Assembly: GCF_006384975.1 (NCBI RefSeq)
Contig: NZ_CP021645.1
Coordinates: 2,880,001-2,944,000, forward strand
Length of the DNA: 64,000 nt
Direction: 5' to 3'
Origin: Pseudomonas oryzihabitans
GTDB lineage: Bacteria; Pseudomonadota; Gammaproteobacteria; Pseudomonadales; Pseudomonadaceae
Shown here: positions 7,693 to 15,822 of the stretch, piece by piece
Layout of the letters: every line of letters begins with the position of its first letter
Position numbering within the stretch: position 1 is the stretch's first letter
Notes under the pieces: generated by a model
Database searches by the model: none
Seen by the model: the letters and a program-made list of their open reading frames with translations, nothing else
What the model was told of the DNA's origin: nothing
Program-made: the position numbers and the translations under genes

Positions 7693-9335
7693 ACGTCACG
7701 CCCCTGGCCGATCTGCTAGGCCCCGCGAGCCCATTAAGCGCCGCCCTGCAACAGCGCGCCCTGCGCCTGGCAGCGGCTTTCCAGGCGGCTGGACTCCAGC
7801 GCCTGGCCCTGCATCTCGACGACGCCGAGGATCTGGCCTGCGCCCTGCTCGGCGCCTGGCGCGCCGGGATCGAGGTGATCCTGCCGGCCGACGATCAATC
7901 CGCCACCCGCGCTCGGCTCACCCCGACCCTCGACGCCTGGCTGGACGACCTCGAAGGCTGGACGGCTGCCGAACCCCTGACGCCCGCCCTACTCGATCTG
8001 CAGGCGCCGCTGCTGACCCTGAGCACCTCGGGCTCCAGCGGTGAACCCAAACTGATCGCCAAGCAGCTGTTCCAGCTGGCCAACGAGGTGGCGGCCCTGG
8101 AGCGGTTGTGGGGTGAATCCCTCGGCGACGCCACTATCCTCGGCAGCGTCTCCACCCAACATATCTACGGCCTGCTGTTCCGCGTGCTCTGGCCGCTCTG
8201 CGCCGGTCGGCCCTTCGCCCGCCAGGCGCTGCCCTTCACTGAGGAGCTGCAACGGGAGACCGCCGCCCTGCTGCGCGAAGGCCGGCGGGCGGTATGGATC
8301 AGCAGTCCGGCGCTGCTCAAGCGCCTCGGCGAGAATCTCGACGACGCCATTCTCGGCCAGGTGGTGCGGGTGTTTTCCTCCGGTGGGGTGCTGCCGGAAG
8401 CGGCGGCTTCGGCTTGCCAGGCGCGCTTTGGCAGCTACCCCACCGAGGTCTATGGCAGCTCCGAAACCGGCGGCATCGCCTGGCGCCAAGGCCCCCAGCC
8501 CTGGCAAGCCTTCGCCGGCATCGAACTGGGCCAGGATCAGGAGGGTGCCCTCTGGCTGACCTCGCCCTATCTGCCTCAGGGTCTGCGCGAGCAGACCATG
8601 GATGGCGTGCGCCTGCTGGGTGACGGCCGCTTCGAGTTGCTCGGGCGCCTGGATCGCATCGTCAAGCTGGAAGAAAAGCGCATCGCCCTGCCGGCCCTGG
8701 AAGAACGCCTGCTGGGCCACCCGGCTATCGCCGACGTGCGCCTGGGTGTGGTGCACCAGGGTCGCGCCCTGCTCGGCGCCCTGGTGGCCCTGAGCGAGAG
8801 CGGCCTGCATCAGCTGCGCAACGGCGGTCGCCGCGCCCTGGTGGCCGAGCTGCGCGAACACCTGGTCGGCCATTGCGAGGCCATCGCCCTGCCCCGCCGC
8901 TGGCGCCTGCTGCTGGCGCTGCCCTACAGCGCCCAGGGCAAGCTGGCCCAGGCCGAGGTGGAGCGCCTGCTGGCCCAGCCAAGGCCGGTGGATATCGAGC
9001 CGCTGAGCGTCGAGCGCACGGCAGACGGCTGGCGCCTGGAGTTAACGGTCGCCCCGGACCTGGCGTTCTTTTCCGGCCATTTCCCCACGGCGCCGGTAGT
9101 GCCCGGAGTGGTACAGGTCGGCTGGGCCCAGCGCCTGGCCCGCCAGCACCTGGAGCTACCCGCTGACTTCGCCGGTCTGGAGGTGCTCAAGTTCCAGCAG
9201 TTGCTGCGGCCGGGTGATCGGGTGACCCTGACCTTCCACTTCGATGCCGCTCGCAGCAAGCTGCACTTCGCCTTTCGCCGCGGCGAGGCGGCCTGTTCGT
9301 CCGGGCGCATTCTGCTCAAGGAGAACACGCCATGA
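7689..9335 (+). CDS. AMP-dependent aryl/acyl ligase fused to hotdog dehydratase
   Basis: A 548-residue two-domain protein. Residues about 1-430 are an adenylate-forming enzyme: phosphate-binding loop STSGSSGEPK near 110, VYGSSETGG near 255, and the hinge region GRLDRIVKLEEKR near 320. It should activate an aryl acid (cinnamate or 4-hydroxycinnamate type) and load an ACP. Residues about 440-548 form a hotdog fold with FFSGHFPTAPVVPGV around His464, the FabZ/FabA-like dehydratase signature. In several characterised aryl-polyene loci these activities are separate neighbouring genes; here they are one polypeptide. The start overlaps the previous stop (ATGA). Confidence 0.9.
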   Translation: MNVTPLADLLGPASPLSAALQQRALRLAAAFQAAGLQRLALHLDDAEDLACALLGAWRAGIEVILPADDQSATRARLTPTLDAWLDDLEGWTAAEPLTPALLDLQAPLLTLSTSGSSGEPKLIAKQLFQLANEVAALERLWGESLGDATILGSVSTQHIYGLLFRVLWPLCAGRPFARQALPFTEELQRETAALLREGRRAVWISSPALLKRLGENLDDAILGQVVRVFSSGGVLPEAAASACQARFGSYPTEVYGSSETGGIAWRQGPQPWQAFAGIELGQDQEGALWLTSPYLPQGLREQTMDGVRLLGDGRFELLGRLDRIVKLEEKRIALPALEERLLGHPAIADVRLGVVHQGRALLGALVALSESGLHQLRNGGRRALVAELREHLVGHCEAIALPRRWRLLLALPYSAQGKLAQAEVERLLAQPRPVDIEPLSVERTADGWRLELTVAPDLAFFSGHFPTAPVVPGVVQVGWAQRLARQHLELPADFAGLEVLKFQQLLRPGDRVTLTFHFDAARSKLHFAFRRGEAACSSGRILLKENTP

Positions 9336-10069
9336 GCTTTCGGGCCTGCGCGGTGATCCCGGTGTTCGACCACGAACATGCCCTGCCACTGGTGGTGCAG
9401 GCTCTGCGTCAACGCGCCCTGCCCTGCGTGCTGGTGGACGATGCCTCCGGCCCCGCCTGCGCCCAGGTGATGGACGAGCTGGCGACCCAACCCGACATCC
9501 ATCTGCTGCGCCTGCCGGTCAACCAGGGCAAGGGCGGCGCGGTGATGGCGGGGCTCGCCGAGGCGCAGCGACTGGGCTTCACCCACGCCCTGCAGGTGGA
9601 CGCCGACGGCCAGCACGATCTCGCCGACGTCGCCGCCTTCCTGGCCGAGGCCCAGGCCCATCCCGAGGCGCTGATCTGCGGCTATCCGCGTTTCGACGAC
9701 TCGGTACCCAAGGGCCGGCTCTATGCCCGTTACCTCACCCACGTCTGGGTCTGGATCAATAGTCTGTCGCTCAAGATCCGCGACAGCATGTGCGGCTTTC
9801 GCGTCTATCCCCTGGCGCCGACCCTGGCGGTGATCCGCGCGGGTGGCCTGGGCAAGCGCATGGATTTCGACCCGGAGATCCTGGTACGCCTGGCCTGGCG
9901 CGACCAGCCCATGCGCTGGCGCCCGACCCGAGTGCACTACCCGCTGGATGGCCGCTCGCACTTTCGCCTCTGGCAGGACAACGTACTGATCTCGCGCATG
10001 CATACCCGGCTGTTCTTCGGCATGCTGGTGCGCGCGCCGCGCCTGCTCTGGCGGCGGATGCGCGGGTGA
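9332..10069 (+). CDS. Family 2 glycosyltransferase (APE cluster)
   Basis: A 245-residue GT-A glycosyltransferase of the dolichol-phosphate-mannose-synthase-like GT2 type. Seen: CAVIPVFDHEHALPLVVQAL at the N-terminus, LVDDASG near residue 35, NQGKGGAVMAGL near 65 and the metal/nucleotide motif DADGQHD near 88. There are no C-terminal membrane helices. It probably adds a sugar to the polyene or its lipid head group at the cytoplasmic face. It overlaps its neighbours on both sides (ATGA and GTGA). In enterobacterial APE loci a GT2 domain is, from memory, fused to the acyltransferase encoded next; here they are separate genes. Confidence 0.88.
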   Translation: MSFRACAVIPVFDHEHALPLVVQALRQRALPCVLVDDASGPACAQVMDELATQPDIHLLRLPVNQGKGGAVMAGLAEAQRLGFTHALQVDADGQHDLADVAAFLAEAQAHPEALICGYPRFDDSVPKGRLYARYLTHVWVWINSLSLKIRDSMCGFRVYPLAPTLAVIRAGGLGKRMDFDPEILVRLAWRDQPMRWRPTRVHYPLDGRSHFRLWQDNVLISRMHTRLFFGMLVRAPRLLWRRMRG

Positions 10070-10986
10070 GCGGTCACTGGGCGCAGCAACGCGAGCGCGG
10101 CAGCCCCGTGCTGATGCGTCTCACCGCCTGGTTGGCGCGGCACCTGGGCCGCCGCGCCATTGCCCCGCTGCTGCGGCTGATCGTGCTGTACTTCTTCCTG
10201 TTCGGCGGTCGTGCTCGCCGCGGCATCCTGGAGTACCAACAGCGTCTGGCCGCCTGGAGCGGACGCCCCGAGCCGGGTCCGAGCTGGCGCAGCGGCTACG
10301 CCCAGTTCATGGCCTTCGCCGAAGCCCTGCTGGACAAGCTCGACGCCTGGAATGGCCGCCTCGGCCTGGATCAGGTGCAATTGCATGACGACGATCAGGT
10401 CCATGCGCGGATGAACGCTCCCCGTGGCGAGATCCTGGTCACCGCCCACCTGGGCAATCTGGAGGTCTGTCGTGCCCTGGCCCAGTTGGGGCGGAGGGTC
10501 CGGCTCAATGTGCTGGTCCACACCCGTCACGCCGAGGCCTTCAATCGCCTGCTGGAAGAAGCCGGCGCCAACGACCTGCGGCTGATCCAGGTCAGCGAAT
10601 TGGACCCGGCGGTCATGCTGCAACTGAGCGAACGCCTGGAGCGCGGCGAATGGCTGGCCATCGCCGGTGACCGGGTGCCGCTGCACGGCGGACGCACCGT
10701 GGAAGTGGATTTCCTCGGCGCCCCGGCGCCCTTCCCCCAAGGGCCCTGGCTGCTGGCGCACCTGCTGCGCTGCCCGACCAACCTGCTGTTCTGCCTGCGC
10801 GAGGACGACGGCTATCACGTCTACCTGGAAGACTTCGCCCCTATTCCCGCCTGGCGCCGCCAGGAACGCGCCGCCGGCATCCAGGGCCTGGCCCAGGCCT
10901 ATGCCGAGCGCCTTGCCGCCTATTGCCTGAAGGCGCCGCGGCAGTGGTTCAACTTCTATCCGTTCTGGAGTCGCCATGAACGCTAA
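10066..10986 (+). CDS. LpxL/HtrB-like acyltransferase (APE cluster)
   Basis: A 306-residue membrane-associated acyltransferase of the lipid A biosynthesis (LpxL/HtrB) superfamily. Seen: one N-terminal hydrophobic segment (IAPLLRLIVLYFFLFGG, about 35-50), the HX4D/E-type motif in TAHLGNLE near residue 127, and the later GDRVPLHGG block near 205. It starts at GTG 10066, whose GTGA overlaps the previous stop; the frame is open further upstream only inside the GT2 gene. It probably transfers an acyl or polyene chain during anchoring of the pigment. It ends inside the ammonia-lyase start with an 11-base overlap. Confidence 0.85.
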   Translation: MSGHWAQQRERGSPVLMRLTAWLARHLGRRAIAPLLRLIVLYFFLFGGRARRGILEYQQRLAAWSGRPEPGPSWRSGYAQFMAFAEALLDKLDAWNGRLGLDQVQLHDDDQVHARMNAPRGEILVTAHLGNLEVCRALAQLGRRVRLNVLVHTRHAEAFNRLLEEAGANDLRLIQVSELDPAVMLQLSERLERGEWLAIAGDRVPLHGGRTVEVDFLGAPAPFPQGPWLLAHLLRCPTNLLFCLREDDGYHVYLEDFAPIPAWRRQERAAGIQGLAQAYAERLAAYCLKAPRQWFNFYPFWSRHER

Positions 10987-12502
10987 GGTAGTTTTCGGCA
11001 GCACCACCCTCGCCCTCGAAGACCTGGTGGCCCTGGCCGAAGGCCGCGCCGAGGCCGCCTTGCAGGAAGATCCCGCCTTCCGCGACGGCATCGCCCGCGG
11101 CGCACTCTTCGTCGATTCGCTGCTGGCCCGCGAAGGCTCGGTCTATGGCATCACCACCGGCTACGGCGATTCCTGCGTGGTCGCCGTGCCCCTCGCCCAG
11201 GTCGAGGCGCTGCCGCGCCAGCTCTACACCTTCCATGGCTGCGGCCTGGGTCGGCACCTGGACGCGGCGGCAACGCGCGCGGTGCTGGCCGCGCGGCTGC
11301 AGTCGCTGTGCCAGGGCGTCTCCGGGGTGCGCGTCGAATTGCTGGAGCGACTCACCGCCTTCCTGCGCGAAGACATCCTGCCGCTGATCCCCGAGGAAGG
11401 CTCGGTGGGCGCCAGCGGCGATCTCACCCCGCTGTCCTACGTCGCCGCCGCGCTCTGCGGTGAGCGCCAGGTGCTCTGGCGCAACGAGGTACGGGAGGCG
11501 GCCGACGTCCATGCCGAGCTGGGCTGGACGCCCCTGGTGCTCCGGCCCAAGGAAGCCCTGGCCTTGATGAACGGCACCGCGGTGATGACTGGCCTGGCCT
11601 GCCTGGCCTTCGCCCGCGCCGAGTATCTGTTGCACTTGGCCACCCGCATCACCGCCCTCAACGTGGTGGCCCTGGCCGGCAATCCCGAGCACTTCGACCA
11701 GCGCCTGTTCGCCGCCAAGCCCCATCCGGGCCAGGGCCAGGTGGCCGCCTGGCTGAGGACCGATCTCGCCGCCGAAGGTCCCGCGGCACCGTTGCACCGC
11801 TTGCAGGACCGCTATTCGCTGCGTTGCGCGCCCCATGTGCTGGGGGTGCTGGCCGACAGCCTGCCCTGGCTGCGCCAATTCATCGAGACCGAACTCAACA
11901 GCGCCAACGATAATCCGCTGATTGACGCCGAGGACGAGCGGGTGCTGCACGGCGGCCACTTCTATGGCGGCCACATCGCCTGCGCCATGGACAGTCTCAA
12001 GACCCTGGTGGCCAATGTCGCCGATCTGCTCGACCGCCAGCTCGCCCTGCTGGTGGATGCGCGCTACAACCACGGCCTGCCGGGCAACCTTTCCGGGGCG
12101 CCGGCCGAACGGGCCATGCTCAACCACGGCTTCAAGGCGGTGCAGATCGGCGCCAGCGCCTGGACCGCCGAAGCGCTCAAGGGCACCCTGCCGGCCAGCG
12201 TCTTCTCCCGCTCCACCGAATGCCACAACCAGGACAAGGTCAGCATGGGCACCATCGCCGCTCGCGACGCCCTGCGCGTGCTGGAACTCACAGAGCAGGT
12301 GGCCGCCGCCGCCCTGCTGGCGGCGCAACAGGGTGTCTGGCTCAGGTGCCAGCAGGGCGTGGAACCGCCCGCGCCCCTGGCCGCCATGCACCGGGAGTTG
12401 GCCGAGACCTTCCCTCCCTTGTTCGAGGATCGTGCCCTGGAGGCCGAATTGCGCCAGGCCCTGGGCCTGATCCGCGCCCGCCACTGGAGGCTCTATGCGT
12501 AA
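10976..12502 (+). CDS. HAL/PAL/TAL-family aromatic ammonia lyase
   Basis: A 508-residue lyase, the usual length for the histidine/tyrosine ammonia-lyase family. The MIO cofactor triad Ala146-Ser147-Gly148 sits in GSVGASGDLTPLSYVAA, the catalytic Tyr57 in VYGITTGYG, and the late NQDKVSMG block is present. At the substrate-selectivity loop the sequence is YTFHGCG with His87, as expected for tyrosine-specific rather than histidine-specific enzymes, so production of 4-hydroxycinnamate (p-coumarate) as aryl starter is inferred. Its position inside the APE operon, not a hut operon, supports this. It overlaps the acyltransferase and thioesterase genes on either side. Confidence 0.88.
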   Translation: MNAKVVFGSTTLALEDLVALAEGRAEAALQEDPAFRDGIARGALFVDSLLAREGSVYGITTGYGDSCVVAVPLAQVEALPRQLYTFHGCGLGRHLDAAATRAVLAARLQSLCQGVSGVRVELLERLTAFLREDILPLIPEEGSVGASGDLTPLSYVAAALCGERQVLWRNEVREAADVHAELGWTPLVLRPKEALALMNGTAVMTGLACLAFARAEYLLHLATRITALNVVALAGNPEHFDQRLFAAKPHPGQGQVAAWLRTDLAAEGPAAPLHRLQDRYSLRCAPHVLGVLADSLPWLRQFIETELNSANDNPLIDAEDERVLHGGHFYGGHIACAMDSLKTLVANVADLLDRQLALLVDARYNHGLPGNLSGAPAERAMLNHGFKAVQIGASAWTAEALKGTLPASVFSRSTECHNQDKVSMGTIAARDALRVLELTEQVAAAALLAAQQGVWLRCQQGVEPPAPLAAMHRELAETFPPLFEDRALEAELRQALGLIRARHWRLYA

Positions 12503-12929
12503 GACCGGTGCCCTGCAGGTCGAGGTGGAGATCGACATCCCCTTCTTCGACGTCGACATGATGGAGATCGTCTGGCACGGCCATTATGTGAAGTACCTGG
12601 AGGTGGCGCGCTGCGCCCTGCTCGACCGTCTCCAGCACAACTACCTGCAGATGCGCGATTCCGGCTATGGCTGGCCGGTGATCGACCTGCAGATCCGCTA
12701 CATCCGCCCGCTGCTGTTCCAACAGCGCATTCGCGTGCGGGTCGACCTGGTGGAATGGGAGAACCGCCTCAAGCTCCATTACCTGATCACCGATGCCGCC
12801 ACCGGCGAACGCCTGACCCGCGCCAGCACCGTGCAGGTCGCCGTGGACATGGCCAGCCGCGAGATGCAGCTGGCCTCGCCCAAGGTGTTCGTCGAGGCGG
12901 TGGAGAGGGCTCTGGCATGCGCCGACTGA
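12495..12929 (+). CDS. 4HBT-family acyl-CoA/ACP thioesterase
   Basis: A 144-residue single-hotdog thioesterase of the YbgC/4-hydroxybenzoyl-CoA type, with the catalytic-loop motif DVDMMEIVWHGHYVKYLE at about residues 16-33 (Asp in the D-x-M position, WHGHY). It probably hydrolyses stalled or finished thioesters from the ACPs. It overlaps the ammonia-lyase stop by 8 bases and the next gene by 13 bases. This is the third hotdog-fold unit of the operon, distinct from the two dehydratase-type domains by lacking the HFPxxPxxPGV signature. Confidence 0.9.
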   Translation: MRKTGALQVEVEIDIPFFDVDMMEIVWHGHYVKYLEVARCALLDRLQHNYLQMRDSGYGWPVIDLQIRYIRPLLFQQRIRVRVDLVEWENRLKLHYLITDAATGERLTRASTVQVAVDMASREMQLASPKVFVEAVERALACAD

Positions 12930-13501
12930 TCGCTCTGTTGCTGCTCCTGGCCGCGCCCCTGGCCCAGGCCTTCGACCTCGACGACCTGGCCACCCAGCTG
13001 GCGCGGCCGGCGGTGGTCGAGGGTAGCTTCGTCCAGCAGCGCTATCTGCGCGCCCTGCCGCAGCCGCTCACCAGCAGCGGCCACTTCACCCTGGCGCGTG
13101 GCCTGGGCCTGCTCTGGCGGCTGGAAAAGCCCCTGGCGCAGACCTATCGCATCACCCCCGGCGCCATCGCCAAGCAGACGCCGTCCGGCTGGACGCCGCT
13201 GCCCGGCAGCGACCTGGCCGCCCGCCAGAGCGCCCTGTTCCTCGCCGTGCTCGGCGGTGATCGCAGCGGCCTGGAACGCGACTTCGAGCTGGCCCTGAGC
13301 GGTGACGCCAGTCACTGGCAGCTACGCCTGACCCCGCGCGGCGCCCTGCTCAAGCAGGTGTTCGACGGCATCCTCATCCAGGGCGGTGCCCTGGTGGAGC
13401 AGGTGGAGATCCGCGAGACCCAGGGCGATCGCAGCCTGCTCAAACTGGACGGCCAGGCCAGCGACGCCCTCTCCGCCGACCAGCGCGCGGCCTTCCAGTG
13501 A
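12917..13501 (+). CDS. LolA-like periplasmic carrier (APE cluster)
   Basis: 194 residues with a clear Sec signal peptide (MRRLIALLLLLAAPLAQA, cleavage before F19) and a LolA-type outer-membrane lipoprotein-carrier pattern: VVEGSFVQQRYLRALPQPLTS after the signal and the LLWRLEKPLAQTYRIT strand pair. It should ferry a hydrophobic cargo, here presumably the polyene lipid, across the periplasm in partnership with the MMPL exporter encoded next. The ATG at 12917 lies inside the thioesterase gene; an in-frame upstream start would destroy the signal peptide. It ends with a GTGA overlap with the exporter. Confidence 0.88.
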   Translation: MRRLIALLLLLAAPLAQAFDLDDLATQLARPAVVEGSFVQQRYLRALPQPLTSSGHFTLARGLGLLWRLEKPLAQTYRITPGAIAKQTPSGWTPLPGSDLAARQSALFLAVLGGDRSGLERDFELALSGDASHWQLRLTPRGALLKQVFDGILIQGGALVEQVEIRETQGDRSLLKLDGQASDALSADQRAAFQ

Positions 13502-15822
13502 TCCGCCTGCAGCGCCCCTTCCTGCTGTTCCTCCTGGCCCTGCTGGCGCTCAGCGCCTGGCAGTGGCGGCACGGTCCGCCGGTGGCCGCCGATCTGCTGG
13601 CGCTCCTGCCCCAGGGCGCCGGTGATGCCCTCACCCAGCAGGCCGAGGCGCGCATGGCCGAGCCGCTCAATCGCGAGGTGCTCTTGCTGGTCGGTCATCC
13701 GCAACGCGAGCGGGTGGCGTCGCTGGCCGAGCGGCTGGGCCAGGCCTGGTCCCGGGAACCGCTGTTCGAAAAGGTACAATGGCAGCTCACGCCCGACCTG
13801 CCCGGCTTGCGCCAGCAACTCCTGGCCAGTCGCCTGGCGCTGCCATTGGGTCCGGCGCGCGACGAATTGATCAAGACGCCCGACGGCTATCTGCAGGCCC
13901 GCGCCGCCGCCCTCTTCGATCCCTTCGCCGGGGCCGGCGCCCTGCCCCTGGAGCAGGATTGGTTCGGCCTTGGCCTGCTCTTGCAGCGCCAGCTCACCCC
14001 GGCCAGCAAGGTCGACTTCGACGCTGGCAGCGGCCTCTTGCTGACCCAGGGCGACGGCCTGACCTGGGCGCTGATCCGCGCCCGCACCCGCGCCGATGCC
14101 TTCGATTTCGACGCCCCGCCGCGAGTGGAGGCCCTGATCGAGAGCGCCCGCCGTGAGGTGGTGGCCGACGGTGGTCAGTTGCTCGCCGCCAGTGGTCTGA
14201 GATACGCCGCCAATGGCCAGGCCACCGCCAGCCGCGAGATGTCGCTGATCGGTGGGTTCGCCACCCTGGGCACCCTGGCCCTGCTGCTGGGGCTGTTCCG
14301 CCGCTGGCGGGTACTGCTCAGCCTCCTGGCGGTGGGCGTGGCCCTCCTGGCTGGCAGCGCGGCCTGCGTGCTCTTGTTCGGCCAGATCAACGCCCTCACC
14401 CTGATCCTCGGTGCCAGCCTTACCGGGGTGGCCGCCGACTATCCGCTGCACTATCTCAGTAAGAGCTGGAAGGGCGGCCCCTGGGACGCCGAGGCCATCC
14501 TGCGCGAGACGCTGCCGGGGCTGTCCCTGAGCCTGGCCACCAATCTGCTGGGCTATATGGCGCTGGCCTGCACGCCCTTTCCGGCGCTGACCCAGGTGGC
14601 GGTATTTTCCGCCGCCGGCCTGATCGGCGCCTATCTCACCACCGTCTGCCTGTTGCCGGCCTGGTGGCAACGCCTGGACCTGGCGCCGCCGGCCGCGCCG
14701 CTACGCGTCATGCAGCGCCTGCTGGGCCTGCGCCTGCGGCTGCTGGCCCGCACCGGCAGCCTGCCGCTGCTCTTGGCGCTGCTAGCCTTTTGCGCCGCCG
14801 GCCTCTGGCAGCTGCACACCCAGAACGACCTGCGCCTCTGGCTCGGCCAAGACCCGGCGCTGACCCGCGAAGCCCAGGCCATCGCCCGCCTCACCGGCTT
14901 GCAACCCACCAGCCAGTTCTTCCTGGTGCGCGGCGCCAATGCCGACGAGGTGCTGCAACGCCAGAGCGCCCTGGGCCAGCGCCTGGAGGGATTGGTCGAG
15001 GAGGGTCAGCTACAGGGCTATCGCGCCCTGAGCGGCCTGGTCGCCCCCGCTGCCGCCCAGGCGGAACTGCGCCAGGCCCTGGCCGGCTGGGACGAGCGCC
15101 TGCAACCGCTGCTGGCCGTCGGCCTTCCCGCCGAGGCCTTGCAGGCGGAGCTGAAACAACTGCAACAACTGCCCGACGTGACGCTCGACCAGGCCCTGGC
15201 CGGCCCCCTGGGCGAACCCTGGCGCCCGCTCTGGCTGGGCCGGACGGCCGACGGCGGCGCCGCGGGCCTGGTCAGTCTGCAAGGCCTGGGTAACGCCCAG
15301 GTGCTGCAACAGGTGGCTGACGGTCTGCCCGGCGTGCAACTGGTGGACCGCCTGGGCGAATTGCGCGGGCTGTTCGTCCATACCCAGCGCCTGGCGGTGG
15401 AACTCAAGCTCTTGGCCTCGGGCGCCATCTTCCTGCTCTTGCTCTGGGCCTTCGGTCGTCGCGCGGCGCTGCGCATCGTCTGCCTGCCGCTGCTGGCCGC
15501 CTTGGCCGCCCTGGCCTGCCTGGGTTGGCTGGGCCAGCCGCTGACCCTGTTCAGCCTGTTCGCCCTGCTGCTGATCACCGCCATCGGCGTGGACTACGCC
15601 ATCCTCATGCACGAGGCCATCGGCGGCCCGGCGGTGAGTCTGCTCGGTGGCCTGCTGTCGGGCGTCGGCAGTTGGCTATCCTTCGGTCTGCTGATGCTCA
15701 GTAGTACCCCGGCCATCGCCAACTTCGGCCTGGCCATCAGCCTGGGCCTGGTGTTCAGCTTCCTGCTGGCGCCCTGGGCCTCGCCCCCTGTTTCCCACGA
15801 AAAGGAATTTCGCCATGGTTGA
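13498..15822 (+). CDS. MMPL/RND-family exporter (APE cluster)
   Basis: A 774-residue inner-membrane exporter made of two MMPL-like halves: one N-terminal segment, a periplasmic domain, a bundle of about five helices (residues about 245-400), a second segment near 415, a second periplasmic domain and a final bundle (about 640-770). Charged in-membrane positions appear in GASLTGVAADYPLHYLSK and AIGVDYAILMHEA, matching the proton-relay helices of this family. It is expected to move the pigment lipid out of the inner membrane. It begins at GTG 13498 (GTGA overlap) and ends 8 bases inside the next gene. Confidence 0.9.
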   Translation: MIRLQRPFLLFLLALLALSAWQWRHGPPVAADLLALLPQGAGDALTQQAEARMAEPLNREVLLLVGHPQRERVASLAERLGQAWSREPLFEKVQWQLTPDLPGLRQQLLASRLALPLGPARDELIKTPDGYLQARAAALFDPFAGAGALPLEQDWFGLGLLLQRQLTPASKVDFDAGSGLLLTQGDGLTWALIRARTRADAFDFDAPPRVEALIESARREVVADGGQLLAASGLRYAANGQATASREMSLIGGFATLGTLALLLGLFRRWRVLLSLLAVGVALLAGSAACVLLFGQINALTLILGASLTGVAADYPLHYLSKSWKGGPWDAEAILRETLPGLSLSLATNLLGYMALACTPFPALTQVAVFSAAGLIGAYLTTVCLLPAWWQRLDLAPPAAPLRVMQRLLGLRLRLLARTGSLPLLLALLAFCAAGLWQLHTQNDLRLWLGQDPALTREAQAIARLTGLQPTSQFFLVRGANADEVLQRQSALGQRLEGLVEEGQLQGYRALSGLVAPAAAQAELRQALAGWDERLQPLLAVGLPAEALQAELKQLQQLPDVTLDQALAGPLGEPWRPLWLGRTADGGAAGLVSLQGLGNAQVLQQVADGLPGVQLVDRLGELRGLFVHTQRLAVELKLLASGAIFLLLLWAFGRRAALRIVCLPLLAALAALACLGWLGQPLTLFSLFALLLITAIGVDYAILMHEAIGGPAVSLLGGLLSGVGSWLSFGLLMLSSTPAIANFGLAISLGLVFSFLLAPWASPPVSHEKEFRHG

